This document shows positions 54,551 to 62,722 of a DNA stretch of 64,000 bases, piece by piece. The stretch's first letter is position 1; each line of letters starts with the position of its first letter. The notes below the pieces were generated by a model. That model was not told the origin of the DNA, did not search any database, and saw nothing but the letters and a program-made list of their open reading frames with translations. Source of the DNA: Ignavibacteriales bacterium (lineage in GTDB: Bacteria; Bacteroidota; Ignavibacteria; Ignavibacteriales; Ignavibacteriaceae); NCBI GenBank assembly GCA_016707115.1, contig JADJIH010000027.1, positions 181,001 to 245,000 on the forward strand, in the 5' to 3' direction. The position numbers and the translations under genes are program-made.

Positions 54551-54691
54551 TTTGCATTTCTTATAGTTTTCAATTGACTCAATAGAAAAAACTACTTAAT
54601 TTTGAACCAGACAAAATATTATTTCAGGAGAGAATTTTTTTTGGCTCATCTTAATTAATCAAAGTATCTTTCAATTATTTTAGGGGCTCTT

Positions 54692-55162
54692 ATGAAACAC
54701 CTCGTAAACGTTTTTTATTTTGTATCCATTGTTTTGCTTTTAAATTCCTGCGCTACCATAGTTAATGGCACATCACAACAAGTCAATATCACTTCAACGC
54801 CCATCGAAGCAAAAGTTATTATTGATAATGAGCAAATGGGAAATACACCACTGATTGCAAAATTGAAAAGGAAGGACAATCATATTGTAAAGATTGAACT
54901 TGAGGGTTATAAAACTGAAGTAATAACTCTTAATGGTGAAACTAGCGGTTGGTTTTTTGGTAATTGTCTTTTTGGCGGAATTATTGGTATGGGAATCGAT
55001 GCATTGACAGGTGGCATGTACAGGCTTGAACCTGAAGAAATAAATAAAACGTTAGAAGCTGACAAAAACCAGACTTTAAATGACGATGATGCTCTCTTCA
55101 TAAAAATAGTTCTAACTCCGAACCCCAAATGGGAAAAAATAGGTCAATTAACCCGTAAATAA
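54692..55162 (+). CDS. PEGA-domain lipoprotein
   Basis: A 156-residue lipoprotein (lipobox LNSC, about residues 17-20) with a PEGA-like domain at about 25-75: QVNITSTPIEAKVIIDNEQMG and NTPLIAKLKRKDNHIVKIELEGY. A glycine-rich hydrophobic patch (GWFFGNCLFGGIIGMGID) follows. Surface or periplasmic role; partner unknown. It opens a run of small envelope-protein genes. Confidence 0.75.
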   Translation: MKHLVNVFYFVSIVLLLNSCATIVNGTSQQVNITSTPIEAKVIIDNEQMGNTPLIAKLKRKDNHIVKIELEGYKTEVITLNGETSGWFFGNCLFGGIIGMGIDALTGGMYRLEPEEINKTLEADKNQTLNDDDALFIKIVLTPNPKWEKIGQLTRK

Positions 55163-55199
55163 TAAATTACTAATTACAGATTATTCACTATTAAATATA

Positions 55200-55744
55200 A
55201 TGAGAAGGATTTTACTTTTTACATTACTAGTTTGTCAGAGTATAATGTTTTCTCAAACGGTTGATTCAATATCTGCAAGTAAAACAACATATGATCCGGA
55301 AAATTACATTAGCATTGATGGGTTACTTTTATTGTTCAGCACTATCAATCCTGGTATTGAAAGACGTATAATTGACGAGTTCTCTATTTTTGCAAGTATT
55401 GGTTTGGGAAATATGTGGTTTACAGACATCGATCAGATGTTTGAAATCGGTGTTAAGTATAGACTTAGCGCTATTTTTAAAAATAATTTTTATGCGGGAT
55501 TATCATATTCCAAAGTAAGCTTAACTTATAATAATAATACTTCTTCTGCTTCTTCGATTGGTATGTTATTTGGATACTATCATATGTGTTTTTTAAATGG
55601 CTTAGATTAGATGCAAATGGTGGATTATATGTTAACGGTGACCCACAGATAACTTTTACGGAAAAGTCAGGCAATCTTACGAAGACAATTACAGTTGGGG
55701 GTGTGAACTTTGGCGGTTCTCTTAGATTTGGAATTGCATTTTAA
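55200..55744 (+). pseudogene. Outer-membrane beta-barrel-like protein, frameshifted
   Basis: A signal-peptide protein (MRRILLFTLLVCQSIMFSQ) with short alternating strands, probably a small barrel. The first ORF ends at 55610 with NGLD. A T6 run near 55584-55590 with one missing T explains it: with seven T it reads CFFKWLRLDANGGLYV and continues to the stop at 55742-55744, ending in GGSLRFGIAF, as a barrel should. Terminator follows at once. Total about 181 residues. I cannot say if this is decay or an error. Confidence 0.65.
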
Positions 55745-55779
55745 ATTGGGCGAATTATTCTTCGCCCAATGTATTTTTT
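55745..55779 (+). terminator. Terminator after the frameshifted barrel gene
   Basis: ATTGGGCGAA (55745-55754) and TTCGCCCAAT (55761-55770) form a perfect 10-base stem, then GTATTTTTT. Its position immediately after the stop at 55742-55744 supports that reading of the frame. Confidence 0.85.
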
Positions 55780-55873
55780 CGAAGTAAAAAACTATTTCCA
55801 CATTATCACTCATTAAATAATTATTTAAACAATTGAACTTTATTTTACTTAAACCTAAGTTACATATGCAATA

Positions 55874-55996
55874 ATGATTAAACTTTGCTGTTCTACTTTT
55901 ACTTACCCCTTTACTTCTTTTACCGGCGGGGGACTGCCACTATGGTTTGTACTGATTCTATTAATTTTAATCATTCATAATGCTAATATTATTTGA
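55874..55996 (+). CDS. Possible 40-residue small membrane protein
   Basis: In the 312-base gap between 55745 and 56056 an ATG at 55874 opens a 40-residue frame: a short polar start (MIKLCCSTFTYPFTSFTGGG), then LPLWFVLILLILIIHNANII, a single membrane segment. No good ribosome binding site is visible and no relative was recalled. A short ORF of this type can arise by chance in AT-rich DNA. The rest of the gap holds the terminator at 55745 and nothing else that I see. Confidence 0.2.
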   Translation: MIKLCCSTFTYPFTSFTGGGLPLWFVLILLILIIHNANII

Positions 55997-56056
55997 CGGT
56001 GATTAGCAAAGTCTTTAAACAGATTTTCCTAATTAAATAATATAAAGGATATCAAT

Positions 56057-56539
56057 ATGGCATCATTGGTTCCATACATTTGGGGAATAGTTTTTGGTTT
56101 TGTTTATTTATTGGCCGTTTTCTTTTTTTTACTTTCTCGCTTAAAAATTTACAGCTTGAAACCCTCCGTTGATATTGAAAAATATGCGCCATATCTAGCT
56201 GTTATAGTCATCTTTGCATCCTCCATTTTTGGTTTTGTAGCTCAAACATTAACTGGATATGTAATAGGATTATTAAATCCACAAGTTGCTTATAAACCAA
56301 CCAATTCTTTCTCAGGTCAGAGTGAAATCGGTGGGCTTTATGCAAGTCTTATTCTAATGCGTCATCTTTGTTTTGCTACTTTTCTACTCAGCATAACATT
56401 GTTCAAATGGATCCGTAAAGATCATCAAGGTTGCCCATTTTCGTTGTTTTATTTTTCCATATTCTTTCATCCCAATTTCATCGTTAAGATTTCTAACAAA
56501 AAACTTTTTCATTGGATCCCATTAATAATGCAATATTAG
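56057..56539 (+). CDS. Unknown membrane protein, three or four TM segments
   Basis: A 160-residue protein I do not recognise. Hydrophobic segments at about residues 6-26 (IWGIVFGFVYLLAVFFFLL), 46-75 (LAVIVIFASSIFGFVAQTLTG) and 95-115, then a less regular C-terminus (FSLFYFSIFFHPNFIV) which may be real or a frame that has slipped. A short ribosome binding site-like AAAGGA precedes the ATG. Confidence 0.5.
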   Translation: MASLVPYIWGIVFGFVYLLAVFFFLLSRLKIYSLKPSVDIEKYAPYLAVIVIFASSIFGFVAQTLTGYVIGLLNPQVAYKPTNSFSGQSEIGGLYASLILMRHLCFATFLLSITLFKWIRKDHQGCPFSLFYFSIFFHPNFIVKISNKKLFHWIPLIMQY

Positions 56540-56642
56540 ACACAATGCCAATACCTAAAGAATATCTTGAAGGTTAGATAAAAATAGTTTTATTTAGGGT
56601 GTATTAGTTTTCAGGATTTTCTATTTATTTAAGGAGAAGAAA

Positions 56643-57059
56643 ATGAAAAAAGTATTATTTATCTTTTTATTAGCATTTGCAGTCTATCTTACCGGCTGCA
56701 CTGATGATGATGATATTAATTCATCTTACTACAACACTCCTGTAATATCAAAAACAACAGACGCGCTGGCTTATTCATTAGTTGCGGATTACTATACACA
56801 AACTGCCGGGTATAATTTATCCTTTACTTCGGATTCACTTGCATACTCTTTAATTATTACCAACTATTTTTCAGGCATCGGTTCACTGCGGATAAAAGAT
56901 ACAAGCGGCACAATAATCTATGAAGAAACATTGCAGGGCAATAAAGTAATTTCGTTTACGGAAGCAAATAACGGAATCCCGGGAAAGTTTGAAATAGATT
57001 TTGATCGTTTTACAGGAACAGTAAATTTTGCTTTGGCAAAGAGCAGCAGCGGTAATTAG
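56643..57059 (+). CDS. Small unknown lipoprotein
   Basis: A 138-residue lipoprotein (lipobox LTGC, about residues 16-19, followed by an Asp-rich DDDDIN that may favour retention or export from the inner membrane). The rest is a beta-rich domain with no recognised family. AAGGAGAAG precedes the ATG. The DUF2007-like gene starts 22 bases later. Confidence 0.6.
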   Translation: MKKVLFIFLLAFAVYLTGCTDDDDINSSYYNTPVISKTTDALAYSLVADYYTQTAGYNLSFTSDSLAYSLIITNYFSGIGSLRIKDTSGTIIYEETLQGNKVISFTEANNGIPGKFEIDFDRFTGTVNFALAKSSSGN

Positions 57060-57081
57060 GGTAAATGTCCAAACAGATATA

Positions 57082-57483
57082 ATGAAAATTCTTAAAACAT
57101 ATTTATACTCTTCACTAGCTCACTTAGATTTTGCAAAACTTTCTGATGAAGGAATTGAAGCACTAATTAAAGACGAAAATTTGGTATCGATTAATCCTGT
57201 ATATGCTCAAGCAGTAGGAGGAATTAAATTACTGGTTAAAGATGAAGATTATACTAAAGCATTAGCAGTTTTAAATTGTAATGAATATGAGTTATTAAAA
57301 AACGAATACCCGGATGAAGAAATCAGTGAGCAAATTAAGTGCAGTAATTGTGGAAGCATTAATATTTTTCAAAAAGGATCCTGGATTGTGGGAATATTCT
57401 TTCTAATTCTGGCTTTTATTCCATTCACAACAAAAAAATCAACTTATATCTGTTTAGATTGTTCACACCAATGGAAGGAGTGA
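57082..57483 (+). CDS. DUF2007-like signal-transducing protein with zinc ribbon
   Basis: A 133-residue protein. The N-terminal 65 residues (MKILKTYLYSSLAHLDFAKL, VYAQAVGGIKLLVKDEDYTK) resemble the DUF2007 domain. A zinc ribbon, KCSNCGSINI, at about residues 92-101 pairs with CLDCSHQW at the C-terminus, with a hydrophobic segment between them (about 107-124). I use ATG at 57082 because the longer frame from 57028 overlaps the previous gene and looks unlike protein. Confidence 0.7.
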   Translation: MKILKTYLYSSLAHLDFAKLSDEGIEALIKDENLVSINPVYAQAVGGIKLLVKDEDYTKALAVLNCNEYELLKNEYPDEEISEQIKCSNCGSINIFQKGSWIVGIFFLILAFIPFTTKKSTYICLDCSHQWKE

Positions 57484-57534
57484 ACATAATTTATTTATTA
57501 CTTAATAGCATTTTAAATTTTAATCAGGAATAAA

Positions 57535-58137
57535 ATGAAATCAACTTTCCGTTATTCGTCAATTAAATATATTTTGATTTTATCGTCAGTTTTATTTGTT
57601 CAATGTGCAGCTACAAGAACATCGGAATTATATCAGACTTACGATAAGGTAAATTATGTTTACTGGTCTGATTCAAGAAAGCTAACCTGGGAGGATTTTC
57701 AGGGAAAGCCGATAGGTTCAAATGAAAATTATGTATCGGAAATACATTTGTATAATCCCGCCACAATAGAAAAAGCAAATATATTTAGTACTGCAAAGCT
57801 TACCTCAATTTGTGTGTTCGATAAAAAACATTCCTGGGTAAATAAGAAAGTTGCATCAGCGGATTTATTACTTTACAACCAGGTTATATTTAACATCTAT
57901 GAACTTTATACACGCAAACTTAGAAAAGAATTTTACAATACCGAGTTTGGTCTGGATGATTACATTCAGCAATTTCATTTAATGACTGAAAAAAATAATT
58001 CTGATTTGAAGGATAGATTAGAAGACTATAGAAGTGATGCAGATCTTGGTAAAAATGTTGCGGGAATAAAACTCTGGGAAATGACGATAGATAAGGAATT
58101 AGAAGAATTAAAAGCTTATAAAGTTGAGTATAAATAA
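57535..58137 (+). CDS. DUF922-like lipoprotein with degenerate HExxH
   Basis: A 200-residue exported protein. The N-terminal signal ends around VQC (Cys24), an unusual lipobox. The domain matches the DUF922 pattern of putative secreted Zn-proteases: KLTWEDFQGKP (49-59), CVFDKKHSWVNKK, then LLLYNQVIFNIYELYTRKLRK at 111-131, where relatives have a HEQ-HF-I-E-YARKLRK type sequence. Here His, Glu and His are Tyr114, Asn115 and Ile118, so it cannot bind Zn in the usual way and is probably a non-enzymatic relative. Family call from memory. Confidence 0.6.
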   Translation: MKSTFRYSSIKYILILSSVLFVQCAATRTSELYQTYDKVNYVYWSDSRKLTWEDFQGKPIGSNENYVSEIHLYNPATIEKANIFSTAKLTSICVFDKKHSWVNKKVASADLLLYNQVIFNIYELYTRKLRKEFYNTEFGLDDYIQQFHLMTEKNNSDLKDRLEDYRSDADLGKNVAGIKLWEMTIDKELEELKAYKVEYK

Positions 58138-58230
58138 ATCAGAAACTTTCACCCCAACGTATATGCGTAAACTTAACAGGTGTATATATAGTCTTCTTAA
58201 AGTTTTAATTATTTGAAATGGATCAGAATA

Positions 58231-58390
58231 AACCGTTGAAACGGTTAAAAGAATATTTTATGGATATTTCAAAATCCCACGATTAAAATCGTGGGTTACT
58301 TTATGAATCAAGATCAAATATTTTTAATAACCCACGGTTTCAACCGTGGGTGAATGAACAAACAGTGCGCTTACAACCGTTTCAACGGTT
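58231..58390. repeat. Nested palindromic repeat cluster
   Basis: Four hairpins in 160 bases: AACCGTTGAAACGGTT (58231-58246), CCCACGATTAAAATCGTGGG (58276-58295), CCCACGGTTTCAACCGTGGG (58331-58350) and AACCGTTTCAACGGTT (58375-58390). The first and last are exact reverse complements and the middle two share the arms CCCACG/CGTGGG with compensatory changes. The gene gap 58138-58621 holds this cluster, the copy-2 repeat and nothing else that I can identify. Confidence 0.85.
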
Positions 58391-58458
58391 TTTACTTAGT
58401 AAGTTGAAGTAGTTGGCATTTGAATAATTGAGTATAAACTAAGTTGCCACCTAAGCTT

Positions 58459-58516
58459 GAAAACGGGAATCCAAAACCTATAATATAAAGTAGATTCCCA
58501 CTTTCGTGGGAATGAC
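58459..58516. repeat. Dispersed palindromic repeat, copy 2 (inverted, truncated)
   Basis: From GAAAACGGGAATCC (58459-58472) to CTTTCGTGGGAATGAC (58501-58516) this is the reverse complement of copy 1 at 53640-53708, with a changed linker, and without the outer GTCATTCCCGT arm. It lies between the nested palindromes and dnaB. Confidence 0.85.
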
Positions 58517-58621
58517 AAATTCATTTTTGTTAAGTCGCTAATTCCATCAATAAAATATTGTAAATAATCTGCAAGTAAGTTACTTTTACAACCCGATTCT
58601 TTCGGTAAAAATATTAAGAAT

Positions 58622-60052
58622 ATGGCAAAAACAAGCAAAACATATAACGAAACAAGTCGAGTTATTCCTGCAGATGTAAAACCACCATCAGCACCGGAGA
58701 TTGAAGCCGCAGTACTTGGCGCAATGCTCATCGAAAAAGAAGCTGTACCAAAAGCAATTGAAATGCTTACAAAGGAAAGTTTCTATCTGCGTCAGCATCA
58801 AATGATTTTTGAAGCGATGATTTCTTTGTTTGAATCCAATGAACCGATTGATACTGTTACTTTGTATGAAGAACTTAAAAAAAGAAATCAGGTTGAAGAA
58901 GTAGGCGGTGCAGTTTATTTAAGCAAGCTATCGCAAAACATTTCTTCCGCTGCCAATGTGGAATTCCACGCAAAGATAATTATAGAAAAACAAATCTTAC
59001 GCGGATTGATTTCATCATCACACCAAATTGCACAAGCCGCTTATGAAGGCAACCTTGATGCGTTTGAAATTCTTGATGATGCTGAGAGAAGAATATTTGA
59101 AATAACGGAATCACATCTTCAAAGATCTTTCCAGGGAATGGATCGTGCTGTGCGTGATGCACTTGAATACATTGAAGCAATTCACTCACAGAAAGATAGA
59201 AAGTTTTCTGTTCCAACAGGATTTTATGAACTGGATGAAATGCTTGGTGGATTTCAAAAATCAGATCTTATTATTGTTGCAGCAAGACCTTCTATGGGCA
59301 AGACAGCATTTGCACTAACGCTTGCAAGAAATGCCGCAATTGATCACGGTGTTCCGATTGGAATATTCAGTCTTGAAATGGCAACGATGCAATTAATTAT
59401 TCGTATGCTTTGTGCAGAAGGAAGATTAAACGCACATCTTGTGAGAACAGGAAAATTACCAAGTGAAGAAGGTGTTAAGCTTAGCAAGAATGCACACAAA
59501 TTAATTAATGCACCTTTGTATGTTGATGATTCGCCATCGCAAACTGTTTTGGAAATCCGCGCAAAAGCAAGAAGACTAAAAGCTGAAAAAAATATTGGAA
59601 TGATAATAATAGATTATCTCCAGTTGATGCAGGGTCCGCCAAAAGCTGAAAGTCGTGAAAGAGAAATCTCACATATTTCAAGATCATTAAAGGCACTCGC
59701 AAAAGAATTAAACATTCCGGTTATTGCATTAGCACAGCTTAATCGTGCTGTTGAAGCAAGAACAGATAAACGCCCGCAGCTTTCAGATCTACGTGAATCC
59801 GGTTCTATCGAGCAGGATGCGGATGTTGTGATTTTCTTAAACCGTCCTGAGTATTACGGAATTGATAAAGATGAAAATGGTGAATCGAATGAAGGTGTTG
59901 CAGAAATAATTATCGGCAAGCAGCGTAACGGTCCAACCGGAACAGTTAAGCTTGCATTCATAAAAGACTATGCACGATTTGAAAACCTTGCACACGCAAG
60001 ACAAATTGCAGATTACTCGTCTGTACCTGCTATTAGTGAAGATATTATTTAG
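58622..60052 (+). CDS. dnaB: Replicative DNA helicase DnaB
   Basis: A 476-residue helicase that unwinds DNA at the fork. N-terminal primase-binding domain (PSAPEIEAAVLGAMLIEKEA, residues 22-40), linker helix, then the RecA-like core with Walker A AARPSMGKTAFALTLA (about 218-233), IIDYLQLMQGP (Walker B) and LRESGSIEQDADVVIFLNRP. Full length, no intein. No clear ribosome binding site was seen before the ATG. Confidence 0.97.
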   Translation: MAKTSKTYNETSRVIPADVKPPSAPEIEAAVLGAMLIEKEAVPKAIEMLTKESFYLRQHQMIFEAMISLFESNEPIDTVTLYEELKKRNQVEEVGGAVYLSKLSQNISSAANVEFHAKIIIEKQILRGLISSSHQIAQAAYEGNLDAFEILDDAERRIFEITESHLQRSFQGMDRAVRDALEYIEAIHSQKDRKFSVPTGFYELDEMLGGFQKSDLIIVAARPSMGKTAFALTLARNAAIDHGVPIGIFSLEMATMQLIIRMLCAEGRLNAHLVRTGKLPSEEGVKLSKNAHKLINAPLYVDDSPSQTVLEIRAKARRLKAEKNIGMIIIDYLQLMQGPPKAESREREISHISRSLKALAKELNIPVIALAQLNRAVEARTDKRPQLSDLRESGSIEQDADVVIFLNRPEYYGIDKDENGESNEGVAEIIIGKQRNGPTGTVKLAFIKDYARFENLAHARQIADYSSVPAISEDII

Positions 60053-60074
60053 AAATAAGAATTGAGAATTTAAA

Positions 60075-60980
60075 ATGAATAATTATTTTATTGGTCATTT
60101 CGAGCGAAGAGAGAAATCTGTGTTTTATAAAATTAGTTTAATAGTATTTTTAGCACTCATTATATTTTCATCAAAAATAAACTCACAAGTCTTTTCAGAA
60201 AAAGATGTTGAGGTGTGCAAATCAAAATTTACACTTGCTGTTGATAAATCGTTAAGTGAAAAACCAATTAATGAAGTTATAGTTGAAATCGGTAAAAGCT
60301 TTCTTAAAACTGAATATGTTGCACACACTCTTGAAAAAGAAGGTGATGAACAACTTGTTATAAAATTAACCGGACTTGATTGCACAACATTTCTTGAAAC
60401 TTCTTTAACATTTGCACGATGTATAAAAAAAGGTAAAACAAGTTTTGAAGATTATCAGAATGAGTTAACATTTATCCGTTATCGAGATGGAAAGCTGGAT
60501 AAATATCCTTCGCGTCTGCATTATTTTTCAGATTGGATTTATAACAATCAGCAAAAAGGGATTGTAAAAGATATAACTGAAGAGATAGGTGGAAAGAAAA
60601 TTAAGTTTAATGTTAATTTTATGTCTGAAAATCCAAAGTATTACAAGCAGTTACAAGAAAATCCTGAATTCATTGCCGTTATAAGCAAACAGGAAAAAGA
60701 AATTAATTCCCGCCAATATTATTACATACCCGAAGATGATATTGAAAAAATGGAATCTAAAATTCAATCCGGTGATTTGATTGCTTTAACTACCAGTGAT
60801 AAAGGATTGGATATTGGTCATGTTGGATTAGCGATTAAAATGGATAATGGAAGAATCCATTTTCTTCACGCCCCATTAGCCGGAAGTAAGGTTCAGATAA
60901 CTGAAACTCCTTTGAGTGATTACGCAAAGAAAATTAAAAAGCATACTGGAATAATTGTACTCAGAGTTTTAGAACCATAG
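60075..60980 (+). CDS. DUF1460 family N-acetylmuramoyl-L-alanine amidase-like protein
   Basis: An exported cysteine amidase-like enzyme of the NlpC/P60-related DUF1460 family. Catalytic Cys in LTGLDCTTFLETSL and His in GHVGLAIKMDNGRIHFLHAP. The frame from ATG 60075 is 301 residues, but its first 15 residues read a dispersed repeat (60094-60119); GTG at 60120 starts directly at a signal peptide (FYKISLIVFLALIIFSS), so the true start may be there. It probably trims peptidoglycan peptides. Confidence 0.85.
   Translation: MNNYFIGHFERREKSVFYKISLIVFLALIIFSSKINSQVFSEKDVEVCKSKFTLAVDKSLSEKPINEVIVEIGKSFLKTEYVAHTLEKEGDEQLVIKLTGLDCTTFLETSLTFARCIKKGKTSFEDYQNELTFIRYRDGKLDKYPSRLHYFSDWIYNNQQKGIVKDITEEIGGKKIKFNVNFMSENPKYYKQLQENPEFIAVISKQEKEINSRQYYYIPEDDIEKMESKIQSGDLIALTTSDKGLDIGHVGLAIKMDNGRIHFLHAPLAGSKVQITETPLSDYAKKIKKHTGIIVLRVLEP
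60094..60119. repeat. Dispersed repeat (TCATTTCGAGCGAAGAGAGA type)
   Basis: The 26-base word from GTCATTTCGAGCGAAG to AGAAATCT resembles a repeat I recall from many Bacteroidetes-type genomes (the GTCATTTCGAGCGAAGCGAG family). Here it lies inside the annotated 5' end of the DUF1460 gene, where it encodes GHFERREKS. Only this one copy was seen in the window. Confidence 0.5.
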
Positions 60981-60983
60981 TAA

Positions 60984-61859
60984 TTACTTAATAATTTCTA
61001 AAATCATTTCATCAAGAGTCTTTTGTTTGAACCCAAATGATTGAAGTTTATCAGTATTCATAGAAACATCTTCAACTTTTTGTATTCCGGGAACATCATC
61101 CATAGTAATTTTAGTTAAAAGATTTTTATCAAACTTTGCAATGTCACAAAGTCGTTCTCCAAGTTCGTAACGGGAAACTCTTTCCAATCCACCAAAATTT
61201 ATTACTTCTGATTTTATATCACTTCTCACAATTTCATTTATAATTCTTGATGCTTCAATCAAAGAAAGTGGAGTTCTGTACTGATCGATAAAAAGCTTTA
61301 CAGGTTTACCTTGCTTTAAATCTTTGTGCATTTGATGAAAATGATTTTTTGAATGGTTAATACCAAACCCGAATAATAAGGCTGTTCTAAGTATAATAAA
61401 GTTATCAAACGTTTGCTGAATTTTTATTTCTCCCATTAATTTAGTTTCTGCATAAAATGAAACGGGAATTAATTTTGCATCTTCATTTAACATCGAACCA
61501 CGATAACCAGCATAAACTAAATCAGTTGAAGTGTAGATTAGTTTAGAGTTAAACTTTTCACAAAGTTCGGCAATATTTTTTGTTGCAGTAACATTTAGAT
61601 CATAAACATCTCTTGGGGAAATTCCTTCCGGCAAAATTGGTTGTGAAATTGCTGCTGTGTGGATTACGATATCAGGTTTAAAATCAGTAAATACTCTGCT
61701 TAGTTCAATAGTATCCAGTAAATCTATTTTTATTGAATTGAAATCAGTGCAGTTACCAGTATTAGAGCGGTAAAATGTAAGTATGTGCTGATTTGCAGAG
61801 ATTGCCAGATTCAAATATTGTCCAAGTAATCCGCTTCCGCCTGTAATTAGTATTTTCAT
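60984..61859 (-). CDS. rfbD: dTDP-4-dehydrorhamnose reductase-like protein (RmlD family)
   Basis: A 291-residue extended SDR of the RmlD family. N-terminal ITGGSGLLGQYL (about residues 4-15), VIHTAAISQPILPE, YTSTDLVYAGYRGSML and the catalytic SFYAETKLMGE (Tyr, Lys) are present. RmlD makes dTDP-L-rhamnose. rmlB lies 1.0 kb downstream on the other strand, which supports a nucleotide-sugar role, but relatives with other substrates exist. Confidence 0.8.
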   Translation of the reverse strand: MKILITGGSGLLGQYLNLAISANQHILTFYRSNTGNCTDFNSIKIDLLDTIELSRVFTDFKPDIVIHTAAISQPILPEGISPRDVYDLNVTATKNIAELCEKFNSKLIYTSTDLVYAGYRGSMLNEDAKLIPVSFYAETKLMGEIKIQQTFDNFIILRTALLFGFGINHSKNHFHQMHKDLKQGKPVKLFIDQYRTPLSLIEASRIINEIVRSDIKSEVINFGGLERVSRYELGERLCDIAKFDKNLLTKITMDDVPGIQKVEDVSMNTDKLQSFGFKQKTLDEMILEIIK

Positions 61860-61987
61860 TTTGTTTTTGTTGATTGAATTTTACACTATAAAAGTAATCG
61901 AAGTATATTATTTTCAAACTCAGTTAATGACTATTTTTGAAAATCATACTTACTTTGGTAAATTTATTAAGAAATAATGAAAGAATT

Positions 61988-62698
61988 ATGAAATATTTTT
62001 TGACCCTAATTTTAACACTCTTAGTAATGCTGAGCGGTTTTGCTCAAACAAACAAATACTTTGATGCACCATTTGGCGGCGGCGGTGGTTTTGTTGGAGG
62101 ATGGAGTATGCCAAACATTGATCCAATAAATCTTAAACTTAAAGAAATTGGTATTCCCGAACTTTCCACGAGTGGAATTTTTACAACTGGTGGTGCAGGA
62201 TTTATTTACATTGGATTTGTAAAAAATCTTCGTGTTGGCGGTATGGGCTATGGTGGTACGATTTCTTCTTCATCAACCATAAATGGAATAAATAATGAAG
62301 CAATTTATTCGCTAGGCGGTGGCGGATTGACTGTCGAGTACACTCTTCCATTTATTAAAGATATAGGGGTGTCTTTAGGGGCTATTTTAGGTGCTGGAAG
62401 TATGTCTCTCGAATTATATCGAAATGATGGAAATTTTAGTTGGGAAGGAATCCTTGACGAACCATCAAACATTTCGAGAAAGATTGAAAACAATTTTTGG
62501 ACTTTTACCCCCACCTTAAATGCCGATTTTCCCGTCTATCGGTTTGTAGCTTTAAGATTAGGTGTTGGATATCAATTAACATTTGCGGGCGATTGGGAAG
62601 CCGAGAATGGACAATCAATAAGTGGTATCCCCTCAGATTTAAGTGCTGATGGCTTTTTTATTCAAGCAGGAATTTTTGCAGGATTCTTCTCATATTAA
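61988..62698 (+). CDS. Unknown exported glycine-rich protein, probable beta-barrel
   Basis: A 236-residue protein with a signal peptide (MKYFLTLILTLLVMLSGFAQ) and many Gly-rich alternating strands (APFGGGGGFVGGWSMPNID, FTTGGAGFIYIGFVKNLRVG, GYQLTFAGDWEAEN), ending in FAGFFSY, an aromatic C-terminus as in outer-membrane barrels. I start at ATG 61988 because the longer frame from 61937 has a polar, unlikely N-terminus. Function unknown. Confidence 0.65.
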   Translation: MKYFLTLILTLLVMLSGFAQTNKYFDAPFGGGGGFVGGWSMPNIDPINLKLKEIGIPELSTSGIFTTGGAGFIYIGFVKNLRVGGMGYGGTISSSSTINGINNEAIYSLGGGGLTVEYTLPFIKDIGVSLGAILGAGSMSLELYRNDGNFSWEGILDEPSNISRKIENNFWTFTPTLNADFPVYRFVALRLGVGYQLTFAGDWEAENGQSISGIPSDLSADGFFIQAGIFAGFFSY

Positions 62699-62722
62699 TC
62701 AATCTTAACAAAAACAAGGATT

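Noticed and set aside
58231..58390. Palindromes as a CRISPR array
   Set aside because: Hairpins differ in sequence and spacing, there are no equal spacers and no cas genes.
58396..58731. Minus-strand ORF overlapping the dnaB start
   Set aside because: Includes a palindromic repeat and the dnaB 5' end in antisense; no signature.
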